Source: Erythrophleum ivorense
Lineage: Eukaryota; Streptophyta; Magnoliopsida; Fabales; Fabaceae
DNA length: 64,000 nt
Assembly (NCBI GenBank): GCA_026724425.1
Contig: JAIUCV010000005.1
Span: forward strand, 39,343,784 to 39,407,783
Direction of reading: 5' to 3'
Under the pieces are notes generated by a model. The model saw nothing but the letters and a program-made list of their open reading frames with translations. It was not told where the DNA came from and made no database searches. Positions 1 through 12,269 of the stretch are shown piece after piece (the stretch's first letter is position 1; every line of letters starts with the position of its first letter). The position numbers were made by a program, and so were the translations under genes.

Positions 1-470
1 AATAAATTTTCTTAAATAAAATAATAATGTCCTTAAACCTAGTAGTAATAGTGCTAAAACACAATAGTAACTATAGTCTACAAGGTCAAACATGATAAAA
101 AATTTCCTTAAATTTAACAGCCCTAAACCTAGTAATAACGATCTAAAACTCAACAATAACTATAGTCTCCACGATCCTTAAAACCTAATAGTAAATTTTC
201 TAAAATCCAATGATAATGTTCTTAAATTTGGTAGTAACGGTTCTAAAGCTTAATAATAATTATACTGTCCTTAAACATAATAATAATTTTTTTTAAATCT
301 AGTAGTAGCATACTTAAATTGATAGTAACAAACCTAAAATTCAATCGTAACTATAGTTGGCACAGTCTTTAAAACCTAGTAGTCAATTTTCTTAAATCTA
401 GTAGTAATATCTCTAAATCTTATAATAATGATCTTAAAACTGAATAGTAACTATAACTTAACTGGTAATA
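1..470. repeat. Degenerate tandem repeat array, AT-rich
   Basis: The stretch is built from diverged units of roughly 25-30 bases around CCTAGTAGTAAT and AACTATAGT. Larger blocks recur: AACTATAGT followed by TTAAAACCTA appears near 145-195 and again near 345-395. The array probably continues left of the window. No coding frame. A diverged minisatellite or transposon-internal repeat are both possible. Confidence 0.6.
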
Positions 471-689
471 AATTTTATAAATAAGATTTGGTGATAATAA
501 TCTACTATGTAACTTAATAGTTAGTAAAATTTAATAGAAACTAAAAGTCATTTGAATCACTATTAAACTCAGGTGTTAATGATCTTTTGAATAATCTATT
601 ATAACTGTGTAACTTAGAACATTATATTGATGTGCACTAGTTAGAAAAAGAAGGCTAAATCATTGAAGGGAATAAATACACAAACTTGA

Positions 690-1060
690 TTAGTAACAAC
701 TTAACCTGTAACTATTACATGTATAAAAGGCTCAATAATTCACATCCTTCACAAAAGTTGCATATAAAAGATCACTTAATATGTTGTGAAACTCATTTCA
801 TTGGCTATGCAGAGATTAGACATACTGGTTAAATGAACAAATATTACGTACACACATCACTTGCAACATAAAGCTTCATTTCATTAGTAACAACTTCATT
901 TGTAACTCTTACATACATGAAAGTCAAACATTATTCCATTTGTAACTACTACATACACAAATAACTATTACTTACAGTGTCTTAGAAACCAAAAAATTCA
1001 GACATTGCTCCACCTGTTACTATTACAACTTCACTTGTAACTATTACGTACATCTTTTGT
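690..1060. repeat. Short dispersed direct repeats (TGTAACTATTACATACA-like)
   Basis: The motif TGTAACTATTACATACA recurs with changes near 706, 893, 935 and 1039, usually preceded by CATT or CACT. Spacing is irregular. It may be the tail of the array to the left. No gene is visible. Confidence 0.45.
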
Positions 1061-2459
1061 TGTTCCAAAAGATAAAGAAAACCTAAACATGTTATATATA
1101 GTAATTAAGTGTAACCTTCTTGTGTACAACCAAGGTGTAACTAATGAATGTACAAAAAATAGGTTATGTCTATGTATATACAAAAAGGAGCCTAATTGTT
1201 TAACCTTAAAAAAAACCATATATCACTTCCTTGGCAAAAGTCATAAATAAAAACACCAAGTATCTACTTTTGCATCATCAAGGTAAAAGATGGATTGAGA
1301 TTTTTACACCTAGACTAGCTAGGGCTGGCCTTCTGGTAACTGAAATATCGATATTGAACCTTGTCTTGAAATTAGGACTCATGTCATTTTTCTTTTGCAG
1401 TCTCTTAGTAGAACAACTTGTGATGGGTAGTTGTAAGAAAATGTTGCTAACATAATTATCGATAGAAATATTGTTTAGATTTGGCATATAATGGGTCTCC
1501 ACAGGGATCATTGTATTCATATGGATCTTTTGCTGAGAGTTCAGTAAGTGACATTCTTTAACGGAAGAGTACACACTCATGCAAGTTCTTTATTGCTACA
1601 CATGTATAAGGGCATGGAATTCTTGATAGTTGCCAAGCTTGACAAGTATACTCTAGATCCATTTTTTTTGTTATAGGAAAATGATGTTTAAAATACACAT
1701 TTCTCCTAAAACCTAACCCTACAAGAAGTGTTAATTAGAATAAGGCTCTTGGGCACAACCATGTTTATGTTCATTAATATATGTTGAGTACAAATATTTT
1801 TTAAAATTAAATTATTATCTATAAATTATTCGAGTTTAGAAAATTATTTTGTAGGCATAGTATTTATTTTTATTAAATTTAATTTTTACCAAATGATTTT
1901 ATAATTTGCCAAATTTAAAAATTAATTATTTTACAAAGGTCAAATATATATAATACTTGTTATGTTTAAAGTAATAAATATATGAGTATTTTAATTTAAA
2001 TAAGTGTAGTTATAATTTTTTTTTGTCGTAAAAATATGTAACTTATCTTTTAGCTATGAAAGAGGATAACTTATATTTTTATAACATACAAAAAGATCAT
2101 GACTCTTTGAAGTCAGAGAAAAATAATTTAAATAATTTGTAAATAATAATTTAAATATTAAATTTATATACAACTTATTATATCTTTATTATTAAATTCT
2201 CTCATCAAAATATGATAAGTGTATAATTTTTTAATATAATAAATATATAATTTAATTAAAACTATATAATTGTCTATAAAGACTATAAATTTATTGCATA
2301 ATTATTAAAGAATCATATGTTTATCATGTTTTAATTAAAAAATTTAATAATAAATATATAAATAACTGCATAAAAATTTTAACAACATCATGAGAATTTC
2401 TGTTTAAAATAAAAACATGTATAACAAAAATTGTTTTTACTAAAAATTAATTAATCTTT
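1061..2459. other. Intergenic AT-rich DNA, no gene seen
   Basis: Only short chance reading frames are present and none resembles a known protein. From about 1790 the DNA is extremely AT-rich. The part nearest 2460 is likely the flank beyond the 3' end of the minus-strand SMAX1-like gene. Confidence 0.6.
2290..2295 (-). terminator. Candidate polyadenylation signal of the SMAX1-like gene
   Basis: TTTATT on the plus strand reads AATAAA on the gene strand, about 300 bases past the stop codon. DNA between 2460 and 2599 is less AT-biased than the flank, as expected for a 3' UTR. Plant poly(A) signals are loose, so this is only a candidate. Confidence 0.3.
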
Positions 2460-2599
2460 TCTAGAAAAGAAAAAGCATTGTATCGTTGACCCGCGTCCCA
2501 AGTCTTCCAATTCTAAGGGCTTTTCTCAGTTGTTCTAACCGTCTTTGACTTTTCCCCGCCATTTGGGTGGTCTATTTACATCTCCATCCCAACTAAAAT

Positions 2600-5500
2600 T
2601 TAATAATTACCACTCTTGTCCCCTCCCTGCCGCTCCGCCACCACTCTCACGCAAGGAGGCAGCAAATCTCCATAACTCCGGCTACCAGAATCTCCGTCGA
2701 TGTCATCTTCAAGCATAACAACTAAAGATTCATGGTCACTGCTCTTTGTATCGAAGCTTCTCTTCAGTTGCTGGAAGCTCGGAACTAACGCCTTCTCTAT
2801 CCATTCATCCATGCTTATTTGGCCTAACCACACTCCACTAGCAATCTTTTCAAGAGCCTCCTCTTGTACTTCAATGCACATCCCATTTCCGATCACGGCA
2901 GAAAATCTTTTCTGGACGGCGGCTGTGAAATTGCGGCGAATGGCGCCGAAATCAATGGGCTTGAAGACAATGGCTTCATCTACGCCATCCAGCAGTTCTC
3001 GGGGTATTAACGGAGTAGTACTAGTGGGTGATTGGATGTTGTGAAGGACATGGTTGTCTTCATGATCCACTGTGAGGTCACTGGAATTCATTGAGCCATC
3101 TGTCCTGTCTTCCTCTGATTGTGCGGCTTCGTTTAGATCGAAGGCTAAACCCGAAGCAGTCACTTTTTGGGGCTTTGTAAACCTTTCTTCATCGCATAAC
3201 CAATCTGGTCGACGCTTGAGTGTTCTCTTTGCCAAAGAAAGTCGTAATTGCCAGCTTCCTTTTGCTAAATTGGAAACCTTTTGTTCATCTGTTGAAGCGC
3301 CACTCGCAGTAAGGATGAACATGACATTTCCGAGACTGATTTCTCTGCCGTGGAAATCACAGAACCGACCCTGCTCCATCGCTCGTCTTATGCTGCCCAG
3401 AATTAGCAAATCTGCTTCGTCGATGTCCTCGAGGATGACCACAGAGAATGGATTCCTCCTGATGGCTTCTCCTATTCGATCCAGGGCTGTTTTACCTCGA
3501 AAATGGACGTCGGTTTCCCCATCGCCTCGCCGCGCGCCGAGAGAGATTGTTATTGGATTGGACCCAGATACAAGCTCAGAAAGAGCTGCTGCCATCTTCT
3601 TCTTGCTAGCTCTGTCAGGACCCAAGAACAGAAGCCACATGTCACCCTTGGTCGCTCCTCCTCGCCTTTTTCCATTCCCCATTTTACATTGTGTCACAGT
3701 TGTTGCTACTGCAGATGCTGCACCTTTCTGCCACCATACCTTTTCTGTCAAACCTTTGAGGAGATTCTTGAAAATGTTGGGATCAAGCAGTTTGTTGCTC
3801 TGAGACTCGGAAGAAATACAGCCCAGAAAGTCTTTAACGTACACTTCACGAGTTGAGTCGCCTGACTTTGTTTGCCCGAGGGCCAGCTCGGTGGTTACCG
3901 GACTTCCCGGCGGGCTGACCGAGCGTTCCGATAGCTGATTTGAGCTCAATTGAAGCGAGCACCTGAGATTTTTATTGAGGAGTAATTTGGGTTGATATTG
4001 GTTCATCATTGAGAAAGGAGTTGGAGCAACTCTCTCTGAGCTGAGATTTTGCTGATGAAATTTAGGATGCAAATGCAAGCAGGCTTCGTGCCATTTCTTC
4101 TGCAAATCTTGAGTCTTCTTCGCCATCACTTCTTGGCTGTCACTCTAAGACAATTGAAAATAATGAGCATTTCTTCTATTTTCTGGAAGACCTGCTAAAA
4201 TAATGGGAAAGAAATTGTCCAATTCTAGATGAATTTACCTGCGTCTGATTCTTCACTTCAGCGATATCAATACTAGTTCTAGCATTCTGTAACCACTGTG
4301 GAGGTGGTGGTTGGGCTGCCTCGGATCTGACCTTGGAATCAGCTTTCTCAATGTCTTCCACCATATCTGCTACTTCTTTCTTGTAGCTCTGCATACATTG
4401 TGGGCAGCACGTTGCTCTTCGAGCCGAATCTATGTTCTCAGAGGCATAACTAGGCACCATTGTCGTAGTTGGAAAGCCCCTTAATGGAGATAAGGACTCA
4501 AGTGAGACACCAAGAATGCCGTTGGTCCCAAGCCTACTTATCAGAAAATACAAATCATTTCATATTAGCAAACAGCCGACACACAATAACCATGTTTTGG
4601 AGCTTAATCAAGCTTCAATTTTACTCAATTTCTGTACTAAAAGAAGTAAGCTAAATATCTTCCTGTCCTAGACTTTGTATCATCAAACAGGAACACCACA
4701 TGCTTTACATTCAAAACAGAATTAATGAAGTCGAATTGTAGAAGTCACAATTCATTAACTAAAGCATCAAAACCTCCGAATTAAGCGAGCTTCTAATTGA
4801 AACTAGCACTATACCTTCGTGATCAAGACGACATGGATTAAACTGAGGGAGAAAAGTAAAAGAAAAAGAAAGAAAATACCTAGGAAAAGTTTGAGGCAGA
4901 GGAGCTCTGGCGGCGATTGGCACTGCCTGAAGATCCCAATCATTCTCCATGGAAGGATAATAAACCTGACACCTCAAGTAAGTCTCACAAGTCGCAGTAC
5001 CTATTAACCAAGGCAGACCAGCGGCGGCGCCGGTCTCGCCGAACTTTGCAACCAATCTTGTCATCTCTGCAACTATAGCCCGCCCAGCCTCTGTTAGGGC
5101 TTGCTGCTGCATGTTCCCCAAACCAGCTGCTCCAAAACCCACAGGCTGCTCAACGAGCCATTTCAAGTCACCCAAGTTAACAAAAACGCCTCCAGAGCTA
5201 GAATTTTTCATTCGGGTCTCGATCAAATCTCCCAAGTCCTTTAGCCTTGCTGGGATTTGTGCTTTATCCGAAGGGAGCTCTTTCTCTAAGAAAATCACAT
5301 GAGCATTGTTAAAAGGCAACTCCCCCATCTCTTTATTCTCAATTCTTCTCAACAGCTCTTTTATCACAGACTCTGGCTCTGATTCCCCCACCAAGATTGG
5401 ATTCCTCTTCTTTGTCCTCAACAATATATCAGTAATCCTTTTCAATTCCTCCCCCCTTTGCTGTCCCAATTGGAGCCTCGGATTTAGATATAAATTCCGA

Positions 5501-6087
5501 CTTGGTGCAGCTGCCGGCGCCACCGTCTTTGGCCGGAATCTCAACCCAATTGAATTCGAAGTGACAGGGGAAGACGAAGACGAGAAATTCAATGACTCTT
5601 CAATCGTGGCTTTAACGGCCGGACTAGAAAAACTAGCTTCCCTCATAACTCTACTAACACTTGGGTCATCGAGTATGGATATGATAAGCTGTTCCAGTTC
5701 AACTTTCACAGCTAACAGAGGTTGCTGCTGCTGCTCCGGGCAGCCACGACGTTGATGAGCTTGAGCACGCTTCAGGGCAGCCATTAAAGCATTGGAAATT
5801 CGAGGTTCCGTTCTTGGGCTCATGTTCTGTGAAGTTTGCAATCGCTCCAGCGCGACACTGAAACAGAGCTCGAGGGCTCTACACTGGAGAGGGTGAGATG
5901 AATTGGGATGTGATTTTATACACGCTTGCCGAAGGAAACCGGACGGCGAGGCCAGAAGCGTCGTCGCCACATGAAGCGGCGTCGTTTGGATGTGATTGCG
6001 GCGACCCGCTTCGGCCATCGACTGGTTGAGAACACTCGCTGCCTCTGGCGTTAGAGTTTGTTGGATCATGCCTAGTTCAGCTCTCAT
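2600..6087 (-). CDS. SMAX1: SMAX1-like (SMXL family) Clp-ATPase-like transcriptional repressor
   Basis: Three exons join in frame: 6087-4880, 4533-4239 and 4144-2600 (3048 nt, 1015 aa, TAA stop). In Arabidopsis SMAX1 represses germination and seedling light responses in the nucleus, and is ubiquitinated by SCF-MAX2 after KAI2 perceives karrikins or the endogenous ligand; that role is inferred here by homology. Seen: a double Clp-N domain at residues about 1-175, beginning MRAELGMIQQTLTPEAA; a D1-like region from about 200 (ILVGESEPES, an eroded P-loop, 231-240); CCPQC at 445-449; PQWL at 481-484; a D2-like region with degenerate P-loop GPDRASKKK (676-684), FRGKT (716-720, the segment needed for ligand-triggered degradation in D53/SMXL proteins), Walker-B-like VVILEDIDEAD (730s-746) and the EAR motif FDLNEAA (836-842). 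Length is close to Arabidopsis SMAX1 (about 990 aa). The N-terminus and FDLN place it with SMAX1/SMXL2 rather than SMXL3-8. The ATG at 6087 starts the conserved N-terminus. No frameshift or premature stop seen. Confidence 0.95.
4145..4238 (-). other. Intron 2 of the SMAX1-like gene
   Basis: The donor reads ACGCAG|GTAAAT and the acceptor TGTCTTAG|AGTGAC on the gene strand. The 94-base intron lies between codons. Joining gives NQTQ-SDSQEVMAKKTQDLQKKW, which runs into the family's conserved QKKW segment. A second AG a few bases further in (GACAG) would shift the frame, so the first is preferred. Confidence 0.85.
4534..4879 (-). other. Intron 1 of the SMAX1-like gene
   Basis: The donor reads CCTAG|GTATTT and the acceptor AAGTAG|GCTTGG on the gene strand. 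The 346-base intron splits codon 403 (AG|G, Arg), giving FPR-LGTN, which matches the family's FPRL segment. Unspliced reading enters non-homologous sequence after PR. The AT-rich body supports an intron. Confidence 0.88.
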
Positions 6088-6660
6088 TTCCAGGAACGAA
6101 ATTCTGCTCGAAACACAAATGAATCCTTTGCTTGATCTAGTCAGAAAAGAAACTAAATGAATCTTATCTGTAGTATATAGTCTTTCGGCTGGCCTTTTGG
6201 GGTACTTGACTTTAAGGAAAAAGATATGAATGTGCGAAATTCACAGTTCTGAGCATGCCTTTCTTTCTTTCTTTCTTTTTACTTTCCTCCGCAGGCGTGT
6301 TGCCTAGAAGGCTAGTTGAGAATCTAATTCACAGGAGCATCCTCATTTTCTCTCTTCCTCTCTCTATTTTCTATCTCTATTCTTCCCAATCTGTTACTAA
6401 ATCTAAATATCCCGATCTTAATTCCACACTGAGAATATAGAATGGTAAAACAGATGAGAGTGGTGAAAGTAAAACTTCAATCTTTTTCGAAGGTAATAGA
6501 GAGCATGAACTGAACGAGGTAATTTAAGAAAGAGGAAGACAAAATAAAAGAGAAGAGAATTTCTAGTAAAGAGAGAATTGATGGATGAAAGTACTATCGG
6601 CTGCAAGAATTTCTGGAAAATACTTTGTGGGAGGAGCAACCTGCTTTTCTTTTTGCGTCA
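6088..6660 (-). promoter_or_regulatory. 5' leader and proximal promoter region of the SMAX1-like gene
   Basis: The start codon context is GGAAATGAG, with a purine at -3. A TATA-like CTATATAC lies at 6172-6180 on the gene strand, which would give a short leader of about 60 bases. A pyrimidine-rich block on the plus strand (6258-6400; GA-rich on the gene strand) lies further upstream and could instead be part of a longer leader. The transcription start cannot be fixed from sequence alone. Confidence 0.35.
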
Positions 6661-7340
6661 ACTTTTGGTTTCTCTAATTATAAGATAAATTATTGATCGA
6701 GGACTTTAAATTAAAAATATTTAAATTAAAAATATTTTAAATTTTAAAAAATATTTTAAAGAATTTAAAGATTAAAAATTTAAATTATATATAAAAATTT
6801 TACTTTAAGATTTTAAGCTAAAATTTTTAATTATTAAATTTTTTAAAATAATTTTAAAAGATAAAAAATTTTAATATAACTATTTTTAATTTAAAGTTAT
6901 TAACAATAATTTTTTCTTAATTATATATATGACGAATTATTTTTTTTGTCAGAGTATTATTTTTAAATTGATTATTTAGAAAGCTAATTTGTCTCCACTC
7001 AATAGAATAGAGATAAGAAGGACGATGATGGGAGACAGATGCTTTAAAGACTGTGGTCTTTGGATTGACTACCCTTTTTATCTCTCCTTTTGTTTTGTTG
7101 TGTTTTTTCAGTTTTCTTAAATATGTAATAAGAGATTATAAAAGCAGGAGTGTGCCCACGCTCCTCATGGGTGGTTGACCGACACCGCCTATGACTATTG
7201 GATATTACTTTAAGGGGCTATTACGCGCTAAGAGCTGTGACACTAGCCGATGCTGTCTCACGCCTCTTATTTGCCGCTGCACCAATTTCCTCCTTTTCAC
7301 ACGCCACTGCCGCAAAAGGTTTCCCACGCCTGTCAATTTT
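6661..7340. other. AT-rich spacer with a short GC-richer island
   Basis: From 6680 to 6950 the DNA is nearly pure A+T with internal repetition (AAATTAAAAATATTT twice near 6707-6740). From about 7150 to 7340 composition becomes clearly more GC-rich without a convincing reading frame; I do not recognise it. It may be an eroded transposon fragment. Confidence 0.5.
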
Positions 7341-7684
7341 TGGAAAAATTATAATTCTAGCCCCTATAATTTCATTTAATTCTTAATTTAATTTTTTTAA
7401 TTTAAAAATTTATAATTAATTTCTTATATTTTGTAAATCTTTTAATTTAATTCTTATTATTAAATTTTATTGATATAACTAATTATATATTATTAGTACT
7501 TTAAATTTGTATACTTTATATTAACAAAACAAGTAAAGATAGATAATAAAATAAAATAAATTCAAAATTTTAATAAATTATTGTTAAAAATATAATAATA
7601 AAAAATAAATTCAAAATTATTGAAATTATAAAAATTGAATTAAAAATTAAGTAAAATCATAAGGACAAAAATATAATATTCCCA
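7341..7684. mobile_element. Foldback / MITE-like element with ~50-bp imperfect inverted ends
   Basis: The left end (TGGAAAAATTATAATTC...) and the reverse complement of the right end (TGGGAATATTATATTTT...) match imperfectly over about 50 bases, including the shared core ATTTCATTTAATTCTTAATT / ATTTTACTTAATTTTTAATT. The 344-base interior is AT-rich and non-coding. No clear target-site duplication can be read, so the superfamily is not assigned. Confidence 0.6.
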
Positions 7685-9202
7685 TAACTTTTTCATGCAT
7701 ATGTAAATTCAATTACTTAACCCCACTAACAATAAAAGTTTTATTATTTAACCCCAAAAACAAAAAATGAAAGGTTAATCCCTTTCTCTTTCTTACTTCA
7801 TCTCCCTGTTTTGTTTTTTCTAAGAATATAAAAATTTGGATACGCGATAGTTTCGCAAATTGCCACTCCCGTATGAAATGGGGCGCTCCTTACCCTTTCC
7901 GTCTTTTGTTATTCCTGAACTAACTCATAAATTGTTTTTTTTTAATGTAAACTTTTGTATTTTAATTAGATTTGATGACAAGTTAGATTTTAAATTTTAT
8001 TTCGCATAAAAAAATTTGCAAGCATATTTTAAGAAATTAATAAAAGATAATATTAGTTTGGTTCTAGTAATTTTTTTAAATTGCATTTTCTAAAAATTTT
8101 AAATGTACTATACCAAAGAAGTACTTTAAATAATCTTTTTGGAAAATTATTTTTAATAGTATTATTACTATTTGAAAAAGTGTTCATATTCTTTATCTGA
8201 ATACGAATATTATTTTCAGAAAAAAATTGCTATACTTTTTTTTAGTGCTATAAGAATACTATTTTAATTTTTTTTGTTTATCTCTTACAATAAAAAAATT
8301 AATTTTATTTCATATAGTTAAAAATGATTATTTGTGTTGGCTAGACATAATAAAAATATTTTTTTAAAAAAATCTATTTTATCTATTGTAACGCAATAAA
8401 AATAACTAAATTAGTTCTTTTTTAAAAATATTTTATCTATTGTAACACAATAAAAAATTCCTATATTTTTTAAAAAATCACTAAATTTATAACCTCATAC
8501 GTAATCAACTTTAATTTTCATTAGTTCTTTTACTCAATAATTTATTTTTCCTCTTGGTTGAGTGGATGTCCTCTGAGTATCAAAATCAAGATTGTGTCTC
8601 CTTTATTATAGTTCAATTTTAATAATAACCACTTTCTAATCAAAGTATTTTATAGTTCACATTTGTTAAAATGAAAATGAGAGCATGCCATTTGTCTCTA
8701 GCTAGATTGATAGCGATGAATCCCACCCCATGTATGGAATTTCACTATAGAGAATTGATCAATTCAAGTTCATATTAGTTTAAATTTTGATGAACAATGG
8801 TGAACGGGTTGATTGAATCTGACTCATTCAGAAGTGAGATACTTTTTCTGTTTTTCATTTTAATTGATAGGCTTTTAAAGAAAGATAGCAAACTTTGCAT
8901 TCTTTTAATTGCTTGACAAGGAGATAATGTATTACTCGTTAATCTTCTAATTATTGTAATGCAAAGTGCATTGACTTGGCTAAGGAAATAAAGGGAAAAC
9001 CAAAAGGAAAGAAAAAACACTTGTCAAAATCGTTTACTTTCAATTTGGGCTAAAAGGAAGACGATAATTAAATAAATTGAAAATGGTCCAACCCATCTAC
9101 ACAAGCGGATGTCGTCCAATTATGTCGACAATAAATTCAGCTAGCAAATTCAACGTGGTTAAACAAAATATGAATGCTCTCTCCCCCCCTCTTTCCTTCC
9201 CC

Positions 9203-9204
<2 letters not shown>
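7685..9204. other. Intergenic AT-rich DNA, no gene seen
   Basis: No frame resembles a known protein. A 24-base segment containing ATCTATTGTAAC occurs at 8377-8400 and again at 8431-8454 with one difference, a local 54-base duplication. The reading frame across the CT tract near 9200 is a simple-sequence artefact. Confidence 0.6.

Positions 9205-9205
<1 letters not shown>

Positions 9206-9256
<51 letters not shown>
9206..9256. repeat. (CT)n microsatellite
   Basis: About 25 uninterrupted CT dinucleotides, preceded by C-rich sequence and followed by a short TA tract. Confidence 0.95.
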
Positions 9257-9260
<4 letters not shown>

Positions 9261-9269
9261 GTATATATA

Positions 9270-9640
9270 TAAGCTTTTTCTTTAAAAATAATTATTTTAT
9301 TGTAAAACTAATAAAAAATATAATATGAGTACGAGAAAAAATTAAAAAAAAAGAAAATAATTCTCATTCACTTTTATACCTAATGCTTTGTACATAGGTT
9401 CTATTTATAAACTTTTAATCATAAAGATAAATTTATGAGTTATAATAACATAAATAAAAAAATTAATTTATATAATTATATAATATAAATATTTTAGAAG
9501 TTAATTATATGATTTATAATATTAAATATGAGAATTAATTCTTGATAGTTATTTCTTTGGATGTTATAGATATTCATATAATTATGTTATTTATAACACT
9601 TATTATTAGATATCTATTAATAAATAATGTGCCTTGTCAA
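9270..9640 (-). repeat. Probable 3' LTR region of Copia-1
   Basis: On the minus strand this AT-rich segment follows the RNase H relic and holds a TATA-like GTTTATAAATAGAACC near 9400-9415, as Copia LTRs do. Its exact ends are not resolved and no partner LTR was found. Confidence 0.4.
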
Positions 9641-9959
9641 AACTTTATTAAGAAAAAAACTAACGAATAAAAAATAGTACAAGCATTTATAATAACCATT
9701 GTGAGTTGCCTAATTGAAAACCTTGTTAGAAAATTCCAATGGGACAAAATCTTGGTTAATAATAATAATAATAAAGTATAATATATCTTTTACTTCCCCT
9801 TTAACGATAATATCATTTAATGTCTTTGAATTGGTGCATCCCAATACTGTATACCAACTTTTCAAATGTAGTAGTCAATAATACTTTAGTGAACAAATCT
9901 GTCAGATCACTATATGAATGAACCTATTATATCATCATTGTTTTGTAGATCTTAAGTGA

Positions 9960-10330
9960 AAGAATTTTGGTGAAATATATTTTGTTCTATCTCTTTTAAG
10001 GTATTATCATTTTAGTTGAATTATACATGTTATATTATCTTTATATAATATTATTGGAATCGTTCTTTTTAAAGATAAACCATACATCTCTTTGATATAT
10101 TAAATTATTAACCCCAGTTAAATACATTCTTGACTTGTCTTATGTATTGTAATTATTTTTACATGATTTAAAGTAGTAATAGTTAATGTTTGTTTTGTAA
10201 AGTGCCATAATATAACAGTATCCCTACATGTAAATAAACAAGTAATTTGTTTAAAATTGAGCTTTATGTGAATCAGATAAGTATCTTGCATCTGCATAGC
10301 CAATTAATTGTAATATAGATTCAGTTGAAT
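9960..10330 (-). pseudogene. Copia-1 RNase H relic
   Basis: The minus strand encodes GYADARYLSDSHKAQF-like sequence and then TNYLFTCRDTVILWHFTKQT, matching the Copia RNase H segment usually read as GYADAGYLSDPHKA...SQTGYLFT. It is broken by stops and frame changes and ends in the degenerate NHVKIITIHKTSQECI block. Confidence 0.8.
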
Positions 10331-10379
10331 AAAATAACCTTATATTAATAGTCCCCCTAAAATATTGCAATAAATTTCT

Positions 10380-11200
10380 AACTCCATTCGAATATCTTTT
10401 TGTTGGAGAATAACTAAATTTTATTAACAAAATTATAGCAAATACAATATCAAGTCATGTATTGTTAGCAATATACATTCATGTTTATATATTTAGAAGA
10501 TATGGTTCTTTTAGACCAAGAAGTTCATCACCATTCTCTTGAGGGCAAAAAGGATTTTTATTCATATCTAGCAATTTTACAACCACTAACCACTATAGTA
10601 TTTAATGGATCTGCTTTATCTATGTAAAATGGCTTGGAAATATTTTCAATATAAGTTGATTGATAAAGAAGAATTTTATTCAAGTGCCTGATCTATAAGC
10701 CAAGACAAAAAATTGTTTTTCTTTCTTTAAATAGTTAACTGGTTTTTGAAGTTATTTAGGAGTTTTAGTAATATTTAAGTTATCAACATATACAACAATT
10801 ATGACAAACTTTGATTGACATATTTTTATATAAACATATGAGCAAACTAGGTCATTTTTATAACCTTCTTTTAACAAATATTCATTAAAACGATTATACC
10901 ATATATATTCAAATTTTTTTAATCATTATGAGGATTTATGTAAATATATTGAACAATTTTTCCAAGAACTTTTACATGCTTTTGGTATTTTAAATCCTTT
11001 AGTGATTTTCATATAAATTTCACTATCTAATGAGTTATATAAATAAGCTATAATAATATCCATTAGATGCATATCAAAATTTTCATGTAGTACCAAACTA
11101 ATAATCAATGACAAGCCTTTGCGAAAAGCCTTATGTTACAAGTTGTGCTTTATATATGACGACTTCAGTTTTCTTGTTTTGTTTTCGTACAAGTATCTAT
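10380..11200 (-). pseudogene. Copia-1 reverse transcriptase relic
   Basis: The minus strand encodes SLVLHENFDMHLMDIIIAYLYNSL and, further on, VIIVVYVDNLNI. These match the Copia RT segments around DVxTAYLYGSLD and the YVDD catalytic box. The box reads YVDN (10779-10790), so one catalytic aspartate is lost, and several stops break the frame. Confidence 0.85.
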
Positions 11201-12269
11201 TTATACCTTACTGGCTTTAAAACTTTAGGTGTTTAGGTTATAGGTCTAACAACTTAACCTTTTAAAAGTGATTTTATTTTTGCTTTAATTTCATATTTCC
11301 ATTTTGGTCAATCATTTCTATGCCTACAATTTTCAATATATTTAGGTTTAAGATCCTCATTTTGTTTTATTATTTTAATAGCAACATTATATGAAAAAAG
11401 TTACTGACAACTATATCTTGTTGGTTCTATATTTTTCCCATAATGACATAACTTATAGAAATCTCTTCATTATTTCTAAGTATTTTAATCTTTTTTTGGG
11501 ATTTTATGATTAGTTATATCTTAGGTCTCTTCTTGAGTACCAGCGTCTTCAATATAACTATCTTGGTTATTCACTCCTTTTTTTTTTAAGAATTTTTATC
11601 TTTGAAACTAATTGGTCTACCATAGTTCAAGCATCACTTATTGTAGTAACAAGTTGTCCTACTTGGATGCCAATATGAATTAGAGCATTTTCAACTAATA
11701 TATAAGATTTGATAACTTTCTTTACATCAATAAATGTATTTGGCAATTGATTTGCAATATTTTGTATATGAATTATTTTTTGAACTTCTAGTTCACATTA
11801 CTTTGTACGAGGATTTAGATGAGATAATGATAATACATTCAATGTAATTTCTTTTTCCAATTGTTTATTATCTCTCCCCTAAAGTAAGAAAAATTATTTT
11901 GTTAAACTAATAATCAACAAATCTTTGTGTGTTATAGTGGAGCAATTAGAATATATATTGCATATCTAAAAATTCTAAAATTGAAATATTTGGCTCCTAA
12001 CTAAAAACCAATTGTAACGAAGAGAATTTATAATAGCTTATTGGCCTGATGTGTATAAGTGCTACTACATGTGAACTTGCAAATCCCCATGTCAAACATA
12101 GGAAGTTTCATTATCATAAGCATTGGCCTAGTTATTAATTAGAGGTGTTTAATAAATGATTATGCTAAACTATGTTGTGTGTGAACATGATTAATAAGTT
12201 TTTCAATCGCTATTACAATAGACATAAAATATTATTAAAAGTTTGAGATGTAAACCCACTTGTGTTATT

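Noticed and set aside
2700..5755. Plus-strand reading frames of 60-243 codons across the gene
   Set aside because: They are antisense shadows of the SMAX1-like exons, with no family resemblance of their own.
9077..9328. Reading frame of 83 codons
   Set aside because: Most of it is the CT microsatellite read as Ser-Leu repeats.
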